DNA of 64,000 bases from Pseudolysinimonas sp051954455 (GTDB lineage: Bacteria; Actinomycetota; Actinomycetes; Actinomycetales; Microbacteriaceae): the NCBI RefSeq assembly GCF_051954455.1, contig NZ_JBQCHS010000033.1, forward strand, positions 62,001 through 126,000, given 5' to 3'. Positions 49,467 to 57,309 of the stretch are shown here, one piece after another. Numbering within the stretch: position 1 is the first letter of the stretch; each line of letters opens with the position of its first letter. The notes beneath the pieces were generated by a model. It saw nothing but the letters and a program-made list of their open reading frames with translations, did not search any database and had not been told where the DNA came from. Made by a program: the position numbers and the translations under genes.

Positions 49467-50923
49467 ACAAGGAGCTGCGTCGCGTCAGCATCGTCGTGCT
49501 GATCATGTTCCTCGCCCTGTTCGGGTCGTCGACGATCATCCAGGTCTTCCAGCAGGACAACCTCAAGTCGGACAGCCGGAACTCACGGCAGTACTACGCG
49601 AGCTTCAACACCCAGCGGGGCGCGATCCTCGTCGACGGCCAGCCGATCGCGCAGTCCGTGGCGTCGAACGACGTCTACAAGTACCAGCGCGTGTACGCGA
49701 ACGGGCCGCTGTACTCCGCGGTCACGGGCTACTCGATCATCAACGGCGCACCGACGGGCATCGAAGGCGCCGAGAATCAGGACCTCAGCGGCAATTCCGG
49801 CGACCAGTTCTTCGACCGCATCAACGCGATCGTCACCGGGCAGGAGCCGCAGGGCGCGTCCGTGTCGCTGACGATCGATCCGAAGGTGCAGCAAGCCGCC
49901 TACGACGCGCTCGGCGACTACCAGGGCGCGGTCGTCGCGCTCGACCCGAAGACCGGCGCGATCCTCGCCATGGTGTCGAAGCCCGACTACGACCCGAACC
50001 AGCTCGCCTCGCACGACACCAAGCAGGCCGCGGCGACGTACAAGCAGCTGCTCGCCGACCCGGGGAACCCGCTCGTCAACCGCGCGATCAACGGATCGCT
50101 CGATCCGCCGGGTTCGACGTTCAAGCTCGTCGTCGCGTCGGCGGCCTTCGCCAACGGGTACACCCCCGACAGCGCGTTCCCCAACCCGTCGCGGCTGCAG
50201 CTGACCGGCACCAACACCTTCATCACCAACTCGGAGGGCGGAGACTGCGGGGGCGGGGCCACCGCGACGATCAAGGTGGCGCTGCAGTACTCGTGCAACA
50301 TCCCGTTCGCCCAGCTCGGCGGCGAACTCGGCTACGACAAGGTCTCGGCGCAGGCGAAGGCCTACGGGTTCGGTGACGACAGCCTCCGCATCCCGATGAA
50401 GGTGACGCCGAGCGTCTATCCGCAGACCACCGATGCTGCGCGCCAGGAGCTGTCGAGCTTCGGCCAGGCCGACGACCGCGCCTCACCGCTCCAGATGGCC
50501 ATGGTCTCGGCGGCGATCGCGAACGGCGGAGAGCTCATGCGACCCAATCTCGTGCAGTCGATCACCAACTCCAACCTGTCGACCAAGCAGAGCTTCTCTC
50601 CGCAGAGCTACGGTCAGCCGGTCAGCTCCGACATCGCGTCGACACTCACTCAGCTGATGGTCAACAACGTCGACAACGGCGCCGCCAGCAATGCAAGAAT
50701 CAGTGGAGTTCAGGTCGCGGGCAAGACCGGCACAGCACAGAACGGCGCGAGGAATCAGCTGCCGTACACCCTCTGGTTCACCGGTTTCGCCCCGGCGGAC
50801 AATCCCCAGGTCGCGGTCGCGGTCGTGGTGCAGAACGGCGGCGGCATCGGGCATGCCGGCTTCGGCAACACGCTGGCGGCTCCGATCGCCAAGAAGGTCA
50901 TTGAGGCGGTGCTGAGCAGATGA
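49463..50923 (+). CDS. pbpA: Class B penicillin-binding protein PbpA
   Basis: A 486-residue transpeptidase that cross-links peptidoglycan. One N-terminal helix (VSIVVLIMFLALFGSSTII) anchors it. The catalytic motifs are STFK with Ser218, SCN at 277-279 and KTGTA from Lys421. The protein is short for class B, as PbpA orthologues in this gene order are, with a reduced N-terminal dimerisation domain. It partners with RodA upstream, and mycobacterial PbpA is a PknB target. The ATG overlaps the rodA stop. Confidence 0.96.
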   Translation: MNKELRRVSIVVLIMFLALFGSSTIIQVFQQDNLKSDSRNSRQYYASFNTQRGAILVDGQPIAQSVASNDVYKYQRVYANGPLYSAVTGYSIINGAPTGIEGAENQDLSGNSGDQFFDRINAIVTGQEPQGASVSLTIDPKVQQAAYDALGDYQGAVVALDPKTGAILAMVSKPDYDPNQLASHDTKQAAATYKQLLADPGNPLVNRAINGSLDPPGSTFKLVVASAAFANGYTPDSAFPNPSRLQLTGTNTFITNSEGGDCGGGATATIKVALQYSCNIPFAQLGGELGYDKVSAQAKAYGFGDDSLRIPMKVTPSVYPQTTDAARQELSSFGQADDRASPLQMAMVSAAIANGGELMRPNLVQSITNSNLSTKQSFSPQSYGQPVSSDIASTLTQLMVNNVDNGAASNARISGVQVAGKTGTAQNGARNQLPYTLWFTGFAPADNPQVAVAVVVQNGGGIGHAGFGNTLAAPIAKKVIEAVLSR

Positions 50924-52611
50924 GACCCACGAGCGGCCTCACCTTCGGTGGCCGGTACCAGCTGGGCAACCGCATCGCCATCGGCGGCATGGGCGAGGTC
51001 TGGCAGGCCACCGACCTGGTGATCGGGCGCACCGTCGCCATCAAGATCCTGAAGGACGAGTACCTCGGCGACCCGGGCTTCCTCGAGCGCTTCCGGGCCG
51101 AGGCGCGGCACGCGGCGCTCGTCAACCACGAGGGCATCGCGAACGTCTTCGACTACGGCGAGGAGGACGGCTCCGCGTTCCTCGTCATGGAGCTCGTGCC
51201 GGGCGAGGCGCTCTCATCGATCCTGGAGCGCGAGCACACCCTGCCGACCGACAAGGTGCTCGACATCGTCGCGCAGACCGCGTCGGCGCTGCAGGCGGCC
51301 CACCAGGCCGGGCTCGTGCACCGCGACATCAAGCCGGGCAACCTGCTCATCACGCCCGACGGACGCGTGAAGATCACCGACTTCGGGATCGCGCGGATCG
51401 CCGACCAGGTGCCGCTCACGGCGACCGGCCAGGTGATGGGCACCGTGCAGTACCTGTCGCCCGAGCAGGCGAGCGGGCATCCCGCGTCGCCGTCGACCGA
51501 CATCTACTCGCTCGGCATCGTCGCCTACGAGTGCCTCGCGGGCCGACGCCCGTTCACCGGCGAGTCGCAGGTCGCGATCGCCATGGCGCAGATCAACGAG
51601 GCGCCCCCGGAGCTCCCGATCACGATCGCCGAGCCCGTGCGCAACCTCGTCTACGCGTGCATCGCGAAGCGCCCCGAGGACCGCCCCGCGACCGCCGCCC
51701 ACCTCGCGCGCGCCGCGCAGGCGCTCCGCCGGGGCGACGTGCAGGGCGCCATCGCGGCCGTGCCGGGCGTCGCCGGGCACGACCCGATCAGCTCCTTCGC
51801 CACCGACACCCAGGCCGCCACGCGCGTCATCGGGGGAGCCGGCTTCGGCGCCGCCGCGGGGGCGGGCCTGGGCGCGGCGGCCGCCACGACGGCGACCACG
51901 GAGACCCCGGTGCGCCGGCGGAATCCCTGGATGTGGCCGCTCATCGCGATCGTCGCGGTGCTGGCGGTCGCGCTCGTCGCGATCATCATCCTGCTGCTCG
52001 GGCGGCCGAGCGACGCCCCGTCGCCGAGCCCCACCCGATCGTCCCCGACGCCGTCGGTGTCGTCGAAATCGCCGTCCCCGACGCCGACGCCCACCTCCGA
52101 CACCACGAACATCAACCCTGCCGACTACGTGGGCAAGCCGTTCGACCAGGTGGAGGCGGCCCTCGCGAACCTCGGTTACGAGGTCAACCGCGCCAACGGC
52201 CCCGTCGCGACCACGCCCGCGCAGGAGGGGACGGTCTCGAACCTCAACCCGACCGGCAACGTGCAGAAGGGCAAGACCATCACGGTGTCGGTGTATCAGG
52301 ACTACCCCGGTCCGCCCGCACCGAGCGCGGCGACCGCGCCCTCCGGCAACCAGCACGGCACGATCACCATCAGCTGGCCGCGGTACACCGGATGTCCGAG
52401 CGGCTATGCGCTGAGCGGCTACGTCTTCAACGGCGGCCCCTCGAGCAACTACACCGTGCAGGGCGGCAACACGGTGGGCGCCGACGCGACGAGCGTCGAC
52501 ATCACCCTCAGCTCGACCGCGAGCTCGGCGACGGTCACCTACGTCGCCACCTGCGGCTCGGCCGGCCTGCAGTCGGCGACCTCGAATCCGCTGACCATCC
52601 CCATCGGCTGA
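50920..52611 (+). CDS. pknA: Ser/Thr protein kinase PknA with one PASTA and a C-terminal beta domain
   Basis: A 563-residue receptor kinase. The kinase domain (about 12-270) has the glycine loop NRIAIGGMGEVWQA, Lys42, HRDIKPGN with Asp136, and DFG at 154-156. A Gly/Ala juxtamembrane region, a transmembrane helix (about 337-360) and a Ser/Pro/Thr spacer follow. Outside are one PASTA domain (about 398-463) and a further 95-residue beta-rich region with Cys492 and Cys545, which could form a disulfide and looks fibronectin-III-like. That last module is unusual for PknA. The start overlaps the pbpA stop. Confidence 0.94.
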   Translation: MRPTSGLTFGGRYQLGNRIAIGGMGEVWQATDLVIGRTVAIKILKDEYLGDPGFLERFRAEARHAALVNHEGIANVFDYGEEDGSAFLVMELVPGEALSSILEREHTLPTDKVLDIVAQTASALQAAHQAGLVHRDIKPGNLLITPDGRVKITDFGIARIADQVPLTATGQVMGTVQYLSPEQASGHPASPSTDIYSLGIVAYECLAGRRPFTGESQVAIAMAQINEAPPELPITIAEPVRNLVYACIAKRPEDRPATAAHLARAAQALRRGDVQGAIAAVPGVAGHDPISSFATDTQAATRVIGGAGFGAAAGAGLGAAAATTATTETPVRRRNPWMWPLIAIVAVLAVALVAIIILLLGRPSDAPSPSPTRSSPTPSVSSKSPSPTPTPTSDTTNINPADYVGKPFDQVEAALANLGYEVNRANGPVATTPAQEGTVSNLNPTGNVQKGKTITVSVYQDYPGPPAPSAATAPSGNQHGTITISWPRYTGCPSGYALSGYVFNGGPSSNYTVQGGNTVGADATSVDITLSSTASSATVTYVATCGSAGLQSATSNPLTIPIG

Positions 52612-52643
52612 CGTGGCGGGACGGGCGCCCGAGGGCCGCGCAC

Positions 52644-52649
52644 TACACT
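52644..52649 (+). promoter_or_regulatory. -10 box, leaderless-type, for pknB
   Basis: TACACT is 6 bases before the GTG at 52656, in the 44-bp gap after pknA. It gives pknB its own promoter, unlike the coupled genes before it. Confidence 0.5.
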
Positions 52650-52655
52650 GAACCG

Positions 52656-54416
52656 GTGTCTGGGACGGAGACGGTGACGAGCGACACGGGGGGGACCCCC
52701 GACGTCCGCGTCATCGCCGGTCGGTACCAGCTGGGGTCGCTTCTCGGGCACGGCGGCATGGCCGACGTCTACGCCGGGACGGATGCGCGCCTCGGGCGCC
52801 CCGTGGCCGTCAAGCTGCTGAAGCCCGCCCTCGCCAACGACCCGTCGTTCCGCACCCGGTTCCGGCAGGAGGCGCAGGCCGCCGCCCGCATGGCGCACCC
52901 GACGATCGTGCGCGTGTTCGACGCGGGCGAGGAGACGGTGCGCGAGCCGTCCGGCATCGAGGTCCAGGTGCCGTTCATCGTCATGGAGCGCGTCGACGGC
53001 ACCCTGCTGAAGGACCTCGTGGCCGCTGGTCCGCTCGATCCGACCGAGGCGGTGCGGATCGTCTCCGGCATCCTCACCGCGCTCGAGTACTCGCACCGAG
53101 CCGGCGTCGTGCACCGCGATATCAAGCCGGGCAACGTCATGGTGACGTCCACCGGCCAGGTCAAGGTCATGGATTTCGGCATCGCGCGCGCGATCTCCGA
53201 CTCGTCCGCCACGATCGCGCAGACGAGCGCGATCCTCGGCACCGCCCAGTACTTCTCCCCGGAGCAGGCCCGCGGCGAGGCGATCGACGCCCGCACCGAC
53301 CTCTACTCGACCGGCGTCGTGCTCTACGAGCTGCTGACCGGCCGCCCGCCGTTCCGCGGCGACACCGCGGTCGCGGTGGCCTACCAGCACATCAGCGAGG
53401 CGCCGGTCGCGCCCCATGTGCTCAACCCCGCGATCTCGCCGGCGCTCAACGCGGTCGTCATGCGCGCCCTCGCCAAGAACCCCGACGAACGCTTCCAGAC
53501 CGCCTCCGACTTCGCCGCCGACCTCGAGATCGCGGCGACCGGCAAGGTGCCCGATCGCGCGCCCGGGGGCGGCGACGACTTCAACGCGACGCTGTTCGGC
53601 GTCAGCCCGACCTCGACCGCCGCCTCGTCGGCCACCCTGCGCCGGCTCGCCGAGGACACCGACGACCCCGCGCCGCGGACCCAGAGCCGCCCGCCCGTCG
53701 CCTGGATCTGGGGCGGCGTCGGCGTCATGGCGGTCATCATCGTCGCGGCGCTCGTCTGGGTGTTCAGTCTCACCCCGCAGAACCTGATCGGCCCGAACGC
53801 CTCGGCGAAGGTGCCGGACGTCATCGGGATGGATTGGAAGAAGAGCGGCCAGTCCAAGCTCGAGGCGGCGCAGCTGAAGCCGACCGAGGTGCTGCAGAGC
53901 TCCACCAAGGTCGCCCAGGGCGCGATCATCGCGATCGATCCTCCCGTCGGCACGACGGTGCTGCCCGGGACTCCGGTGACCGTGACCGTCTCGACGGGTC
54001 GGCCGGCGGTGACTCTGCCGAGCCTCCTCTACAAGAGCCAGGACGACGCGACCGCCACGATCACCGCCGCCGGGCTCAAGGTCGGCAGCATCGACCAGCA
54101 GAACTCTCCGTCCGTCCCTGCGGGGCAGGTCATGGGCATCCAGGCCCAGGGTCTCTCGGGGCTGCAGGCCGACAGCGTGCAGGTCGACGCCGGCACGACG
54201 ATCGACCTGGTCGTCTCCAACGGGCAGGTCGAGGTCCCCGATCAGCGCGGGCAGCCGTTCGCCGCGGCCCGCGACGTCCTAAGCGGTCCGGATTACCAGC
54301 TCCAGGTCAAGCTGCAGGCGAACGGCGGCTGCTCGGGCGGCAACGTCACGACGCAGTCGCTCATCGGCCCCGCGCCGCAGAAGTCGGCGGTCACGCTGAC
54401 CTACTGCGCCGGCTGA
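52656..54416 (+). CDS. pknB: Ser/Thr protein kinase PknB with PASTA repeats
   Basis: A 586-residue receptor kinase controlling cell-wall synthesis. The kinase domain has GSLLGHGGMADVYA, Lys53, HRDIKPGN with Asp155, and DFG at 173-175; Ser/Thr residues in the activation loop (SSATIAQTSAILGTAQ) are the likely autophosphorylation sites. The transmembrane helix is about 348-370. The extracellular part carries about three PASTA repeats (from KVPDVIGMDW; TLPSLLYKSQ; EVPDQRGQPF) that bind muropeptides or lipid II in relatives. The GTG at 52656 fits the leaderless box; a GTG at 52674 is an alternative. Confidence 0.96.
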   Translation: MSGTETVTSDTGGTPDVRVIAGRYQLGSLLGHGGMADVYAGTDARLGRPVAVKLLKPALANDPSFRTRFRQEAQAAARMAHPTIVRVFDAGEETVREPSGIEVQVPFIVMERVDGTLLKDLVAAGPLDPTEAVRIVSGILTALEYSHRAGVVHRDIKPGNVMVTSTGQVKVMDFGIARAISDSSATIAQTSAILGTAQYFSPEQARGEAIDARTDLYSTGVVLYELLTGRPPFRGDTAVAVAYQHISEAPVAPHVLNPAISPALNAVVMRALAKNPDERFQTASDFAADLEIAATGKVPDRAPGGGDDFNATLFGVSPTSTAASSATLRRLAEDTDDPAPRTQSRPPVAWIWGGVGVMAVIIVAALVWVFSLTPQNLIGPNASAKVPDVIGMDWKKSGQSKLEAAQLKPTEVLQSSTKVAQGAIIAIDPPVGTTVLPGTPVTVTVSTGRPAVTLPSLLYKSQDDATATITAAGLKVGSIDQQNSPSVPAGQVMGIQAQGLSGLQADSVQVDAGTTIDLVVSNGQVEVPDQRGQPFAAARDVLSGPDYQLQVKLQANGGCSGGNVTTQSLIGPAPQKSAVTLTYCAG

Positions 54417-54430
54417 CCGGTCCGCGGCAG

Positions 54431-55072
54431 CTAGAGACGCACGAGCGGCGACAGATCCTTCGCGCGCGCGGCCGCCTCCGGCATCCCGGCGGCGGCGAGC
54501 CAGTTGCCGAGCATCGCGTAGCCGCCCTCGGTCATGACCGACTCGGGGTGGAACTGCACGCCCTCGATCGGCGCCGCCCGGTGGCGGAGCCCCATGATGA
54601 CGCCGTCCTCCGTCCGGGAGGTCACGACGAGCTCGTCGGGGACGGTGCCGTCGACGACGGCGAGCGAGTGGTATCGGGTGGCGCGGAACGGCTGCGGAAC
54701 CCCGTCGTAGAAGGCGCCGTCGTCGTGTCGCACCTGCGAGGTCTTGCCGTGCATGAGCTCCTCGGCGTGCGTCACGGTCGCTCCGAGCGCCTCGGCGATC
54801 GCCTGGTGGCCGAGACAGACGCCGAGCAGCGGCGACCCGACGGCGAGGGCCGCCCGCACGACCGGGATCGAGACGCCCGCGTCGGCGGGACTGCCGGGAC
54901 CGGGGGAGAGGAGCACCGCGTCGTAGTCGGAGATCCGCCCCGCGACCTCGTCGTCGGAGAACGCGTCGTTCCGGACGACCTCCGTCGCGGCCCCGAGCTG
55001 CTGCAGATAGCCGTCGAGGGTGTAGACGAAGCTGTCGTAGTTGTCGACGACGAGAACGCGCAACGCGGTCAT
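54431..55072 (-). CDS. trpG: Anthranilate / aminodeoxychorismate synthase amidotransferase subunit
   Basis: A 213-residue class I glutamine amidotransferase. The nucleophile is in LLGVCLGHQAIAEALG, oxyanion residues are in LSPGPGSPADAG, and the His-Glu pair is in GVQFHPESV. NYDSFVYTLDGYLQQ and HGKTSQVRHD are typical of TrpG/PabA. It supplies ammonia to a TrpE or PabB partner, which is not encoded here; the same isolated trpG lies beside pknB in mycobacteria and may serve both tryptophan and folate routes. It overlaps the upstream 53-residue gene by 4 bp. Confidence 0.93.
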   Translation of the reverse strand: MTALRVLVVDNYDSFVYTLDGYLQQLGAATEVVRNDAFSDDEVAGRISDYDAVLLSPGPGSPADAGVSIPVVRAALAVGSPLLGVCLGHQAIAEALGATVTHAEELMHGKTSQVRHDDGAFYDGVPQPFRATRYHSLAVVDGTVPDELVVTSRTEDGVIMGLRHRAAPIEGVQFHPESVMTEGGYAMLGNWLAAAGMPEAAARAKDLSPLVRL

Positions 55073-55230
55073 GTCTTCTGCACCGTGACGTCCTGCGGGG
55101 CGACGAACGTCTGCACCCACGGGAAGACCCACAGCACGAGGGCGGTCACGAGCGCCGCCAGCAGCACGAGCAGGATGAGCACCCGCACCCACCACGGGCC
55201 GGGCAGCACCCGCCAGAGGGCCGCGTACAT
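55069..55230 (-). CDS. 53-residue single-helix membrane protein between srtE and trpG
   Basis: MYAALWRVLPGPWWVRVLIL begins the protein, and the helix runs on through LVLLAALVTALVLWVFPWV, ending VTVQKT. There is one transmembrane segment with an aromatic, basic N-terminal flank. It overlaps the sortase stop (TGATG) and the trpG start (ATGA), so it is translated as part of the srtE-trpG transcript. It could be a small partner of the sortase. No named family was recognised. Confidence 0.75.
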   Translation of the reverse strand: MYAALWRVLPGPWWVRVLILLVLLAALVTALVLWVFPWVQTFVAPQDVTVQKT

Positions 55231-56009
55231 CAGTGCCCCCCCTCGACGGTCTTCAGCACCTCGGCCGGCGCCCCGCCGCCCGGCTGCCCGGGCGTGCGCG
55301 GGTAGAACTTGTCGAACATCCCGTACGCGATGATGCGCTCGGCCGTCGAGTAGAACGGGTTGCAGCTCGTCAGCGTGATCACGCGGTCGGTCGGCTGCAC
55401 CCCCGGAGTCTGCGGCACCGGGGCGAGGACCCCGACCCCCGTCGGCTGCACGTACTCGAGATTGCGGAACGAGTACTGGTACCAGCCGTCCTGCGTCTCG
55501 ACGAAGATGTGGTCGCCGACGTGGAGCTGGTGGATGAGGTGGAGGTTGCCGCCGTAGGCCGACCGGTGCGACGCGATCGCGAAATTGCCGACCTCGCCGG
55601 GCATCTGGGTGGTCGGGTAGTGACCCAGGTGGTACTTGTTCAGCACGTCGGCGACGCCGATGCCCTGGGCGATCGGCCGGTAGTAGTCGGCCTGCCCGGG
55701 CTGGTTCCAGCGCGGCACGAGGAGGTAGGCGAACACCTGCGCGTTGCCCGGCGCGGTCGAGACCGGGATGGCGCCGGAACCGGTGGTCGGCGCCGTCGCC
55801 GCCTTGCGATCCCACTCCCTGGTCTGCTGCGTGGCCTGCTGATGGAGCTGGTTGCCGACCAGGATGTCCTGCAGCCACAGCTGCCAGCCGAGGAACATCA
55901 GGACCAGGACGCCGGCCGTGATGAGCAGCTCGCCGAGGATGCCGACGACCGAGATCCGGCGGCGTGCCCGCGGCGCACGCACGGCCACGTCCCCCTCGGG
56001 CTCGGTCAT
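55230..56009 (-). CDS. srtE: Class E sortase
   Basis: A 259-residue transpeptidase that attaches proteins with LAxTG-type signals to peptidoglycan. A basic cytoplasmic tail (RAPRARRR) is followed by one transmembrane helix (about 21-42). The catalytic residues are His148 in FAIASHRSAYG, Cys216 in VITLTSCNPFY and Arg225 in STAERIIAYG. The start at 56009 was chosen over several upstream ATG/GTG codons because TATGAT lies 7 bases before it. The LALTG protein encoded at 17058 is a probable substrate. Confidence 0.93.
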   Translation of the reverse strand: MTEPEGDVAVRAPRARRRISVVGILGELLITAGVLVLMFLGWQLWLQDILVGNQLHQQATQQTREWDRKAATAPTTGSGAIPVSTAPGNAQVFAYLLVPRWNQPGQADYYRPIAQGIGVADVLNKYHLGHYPTTQMPGEVGNFAIASHRSAYGGNLHLIHQLHVGDHIFVETQDGWYQYSFRNLEYVQPTGVGVLAPVPQTPGVQPTDRVITLTSCNPFYSTAERIIAYGMFDKFYPRTPGQPGGGAPAEVLKTVEGGH

Positions 56010-56016
56010 GTCGAGC

Positions 56017-56022
56017 ATCATA
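56017..56022 (-). promoter_or_regulatory. -10 box, leaderless-type, for the sortase operon
   Basis: TATGAT on the minus strand is 7 bases before the ATG at 56009 and decides between four possible starts. Confidence 0.5.
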
Positions 56023-56062
56023 CGGCTCACGAGCGCGCAGAGGCCTGGCAGGGGCCGTCGGC

Positions 56063-56068
56063 TACACT
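56063..56068 (+). promoter_or_regulatory. -10 box, leaderless-type, for crgA
   Basis: TACACT is 6 bases before the ATG at 56075, with no ribosome-binding site; the same hexamer and spacing occur before pknB. Confidence 0.5.
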
Positions 56069-56074
56069 GCGGGC

Positions 56075-56320
56075 ATGGCCCGAGCGAAGACCCGCAGCAG
56101 CAGCGAGCCGAGGGACGAGACGGCCCGGGGCGAGGCCGCCCCCAACCCGGTCTGGTTCAAGCCGGTCATGTTCGGCTTCATGCTGGTCGGTCTCGCGTGG
56201 ATCATCGTCTTCTACCTGAGCGGCCAGCAGTGGCCGATCGCGCAGCTGGCGAACTGGAACATCGCGATCGGCTTCGGGATCATGTTCATCGGATTCCTGA
56301 TGACGACGCGCTGGCGCTGA
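56075..56320 (+). CDS. crgA: Cell division protein CrgA
   Basis: An 81-residue membrane protein with a charged N-terminus, NPVWFKPVMFGFMLVGLAWI as the first helix and NIAIGFGIMFIGFLMTTRWR as the second. The NPVWFKPVM and TTRW signatures are characteristic of CrgA, which in mycobacteria and Streptomyces binds FtsZ, FtsQ, FtsI and PbpA and helps coordinate septation. The length is typical. It is divergent from the sortase gene across 65 bp, each gene with its own leaderless-type box. Confidence 0.96.
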   Translation: MARAKTRSSSEPRDETARGEAAPNPVWFKPVMFGFMLVGLAWIIVFYLSGQQWPIAQLANWNIAIGFGIMFIGFLMTTRWR

Positions 56321-56351
56321 CCGCCCGCAGCTCCCCGCCTCTGCTCGAATT

Positions 56352-56395
56352 ACACGCGTGTGATTCCTCCACACTGTGGACGAGCGTGTGGAAAA
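56352..56395. other. crgA/rhomboid intergenic palindromes and DnaA-box-like motifs
   Basis: The 80-bp convergent gap contains ACACGCGTGT (56352-56361), a perfect palindrome; TCCACA-C-TGTGGA (56368-56380), another; and TGTGGACGA (56375-56383) and TGTGGAAAA (56387-56395), whose inverses TCGTCCACA and TTTTCCACA resemble the TTATCCACA DnaA box. It may serve as a terminator. Confidence 0.5.
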
Positions 56396-56400
56396 CTTCC

Positions 56401-57309
56401 CTACGCGTACGCCTCGGGGTGGGTCACGACGCACAGCACCGTGATGATCACGAGCGCCGCGGCGACGCCCGCGATGCCGAGGATCTGCGTCGTCCGCTGA
56501 TCGGTGCGTCGCGAGCGCATGAGCACGGCGCCGACAGCGAGGCCCGTGAGCAGACCGCCGACGTGGGCCTCCCACGCGATGCCGGGCACGAAGAAGCTGA
56601 AGGCCAGGTTCGCGATGACGACGATGATCAGCTGCACCGGCTGCACGCCGAGCGCCTTCCGCATCGCGATCGTCGCGCCGAGGAGGCCGAAGATCGCCCC
56701 CGAGGCGCCGAGCGCGGCCGACGGTGCGAGCAGTGTGCCGATCCAGGTCGCCGAGGCGCGGTCGGTGACGACCCAGAGCTGGTAGACGAGGACGACGCCG
56801 AGGCTGCCGCCGAGCGCCGTCACGAGGTAGAGCGCCAGGAACCGCAGCCGGCCGAGGAACCGCTCCAGCATGGGCCCGAAGATGAACAGCGCGTACAGGT
56901 TGAAGAGGATGTGGAGCACGCTTCCCGGCGAGTGCAGGAACGCGGAGGTCAGCATCCGCCATGGCTCGGACGCGATGCGGCTCGGGTCGAGCGCGCCGGC
57001 GCCGGTCACGACGCTGCCGATCAGCACCTGCGCCAGGTACACCAGGATGCAGAGCCCCATGATGACGTAGGTGACGACGGGCACGCCCTGGGGGAGGAGC
57101 CGGCGGAGCGTTCCCGTCGCGCCGCCCCGGGACGCCGCGATCGAGGCGCGTGCGTCGCGCATCTCCTCGGGGCACAGCACGCCGACCGGCGCCGGCGTCT
57201 GGCACTCGGTGCAGATCGGCCGGTCGCAGCGCTGGCAGTGGATGTAGGTCGGCCGATCGGGGTGCCGGTAGCAGTAGTCCGGCGCCGGATCGGCGGCGTG
57301 GTCGGTCAC
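56401..57309 (-). CDS. Rhomboid-family intramembrane serine protease, catalytically intact
   Basis: A 302-residue membrane protease. The first 50 residues carry a B-box-like zinc motif (CYRHPDRP, HCQRCDRPICTEC, LCPEE). The rhomboid core follows: HSPGSVLHILFNLYALFIFG holds the oxyanion His/Asn pair, GASGAIFGLLG has the nucleophile Ser203, and WEAHVGGLLTG has the catalytic His249. Rhomboids cleave transmembrane helices; the substrate is unknown. The GTG overlaps the stop of the paralogue upstream (GTGA), so both are made together. Confidence 0.93.
   Translation of the reverse strand: MTDHAADPAPDYCYRHPDRPTYIHCQRCDRPICTECQTPAPVGVLCPEEMRDARASIAASRGGATGTLRRLLPQGVPVVTYVIMGLCILVYLAQVLIGSVVTGAGALDPSRIASEPWRMLTSAFLHSPGSVLHILFNLYALFIFGPMLERFLGRLRFLALYLVTALGGSLGVVLVYQLWVVTDRASATWIGTLLAPSAALGASGAIFGLLGATIAMRKALGVQPVQLIIVVIANLAFSFFVPGIAWEAHVGGLLTGLAVGAVLMRSRRTDQRTTQILGIAGVAAALVIITVLCVVTHPEAYA

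Noticed and set aside
56352..56395. Chromosomal origin oriC
   Set aside because: Only two degenerate DnaA-like nonamers, no AT-rich unwinding element, and neither dnaA nor dnaN is present in the window.
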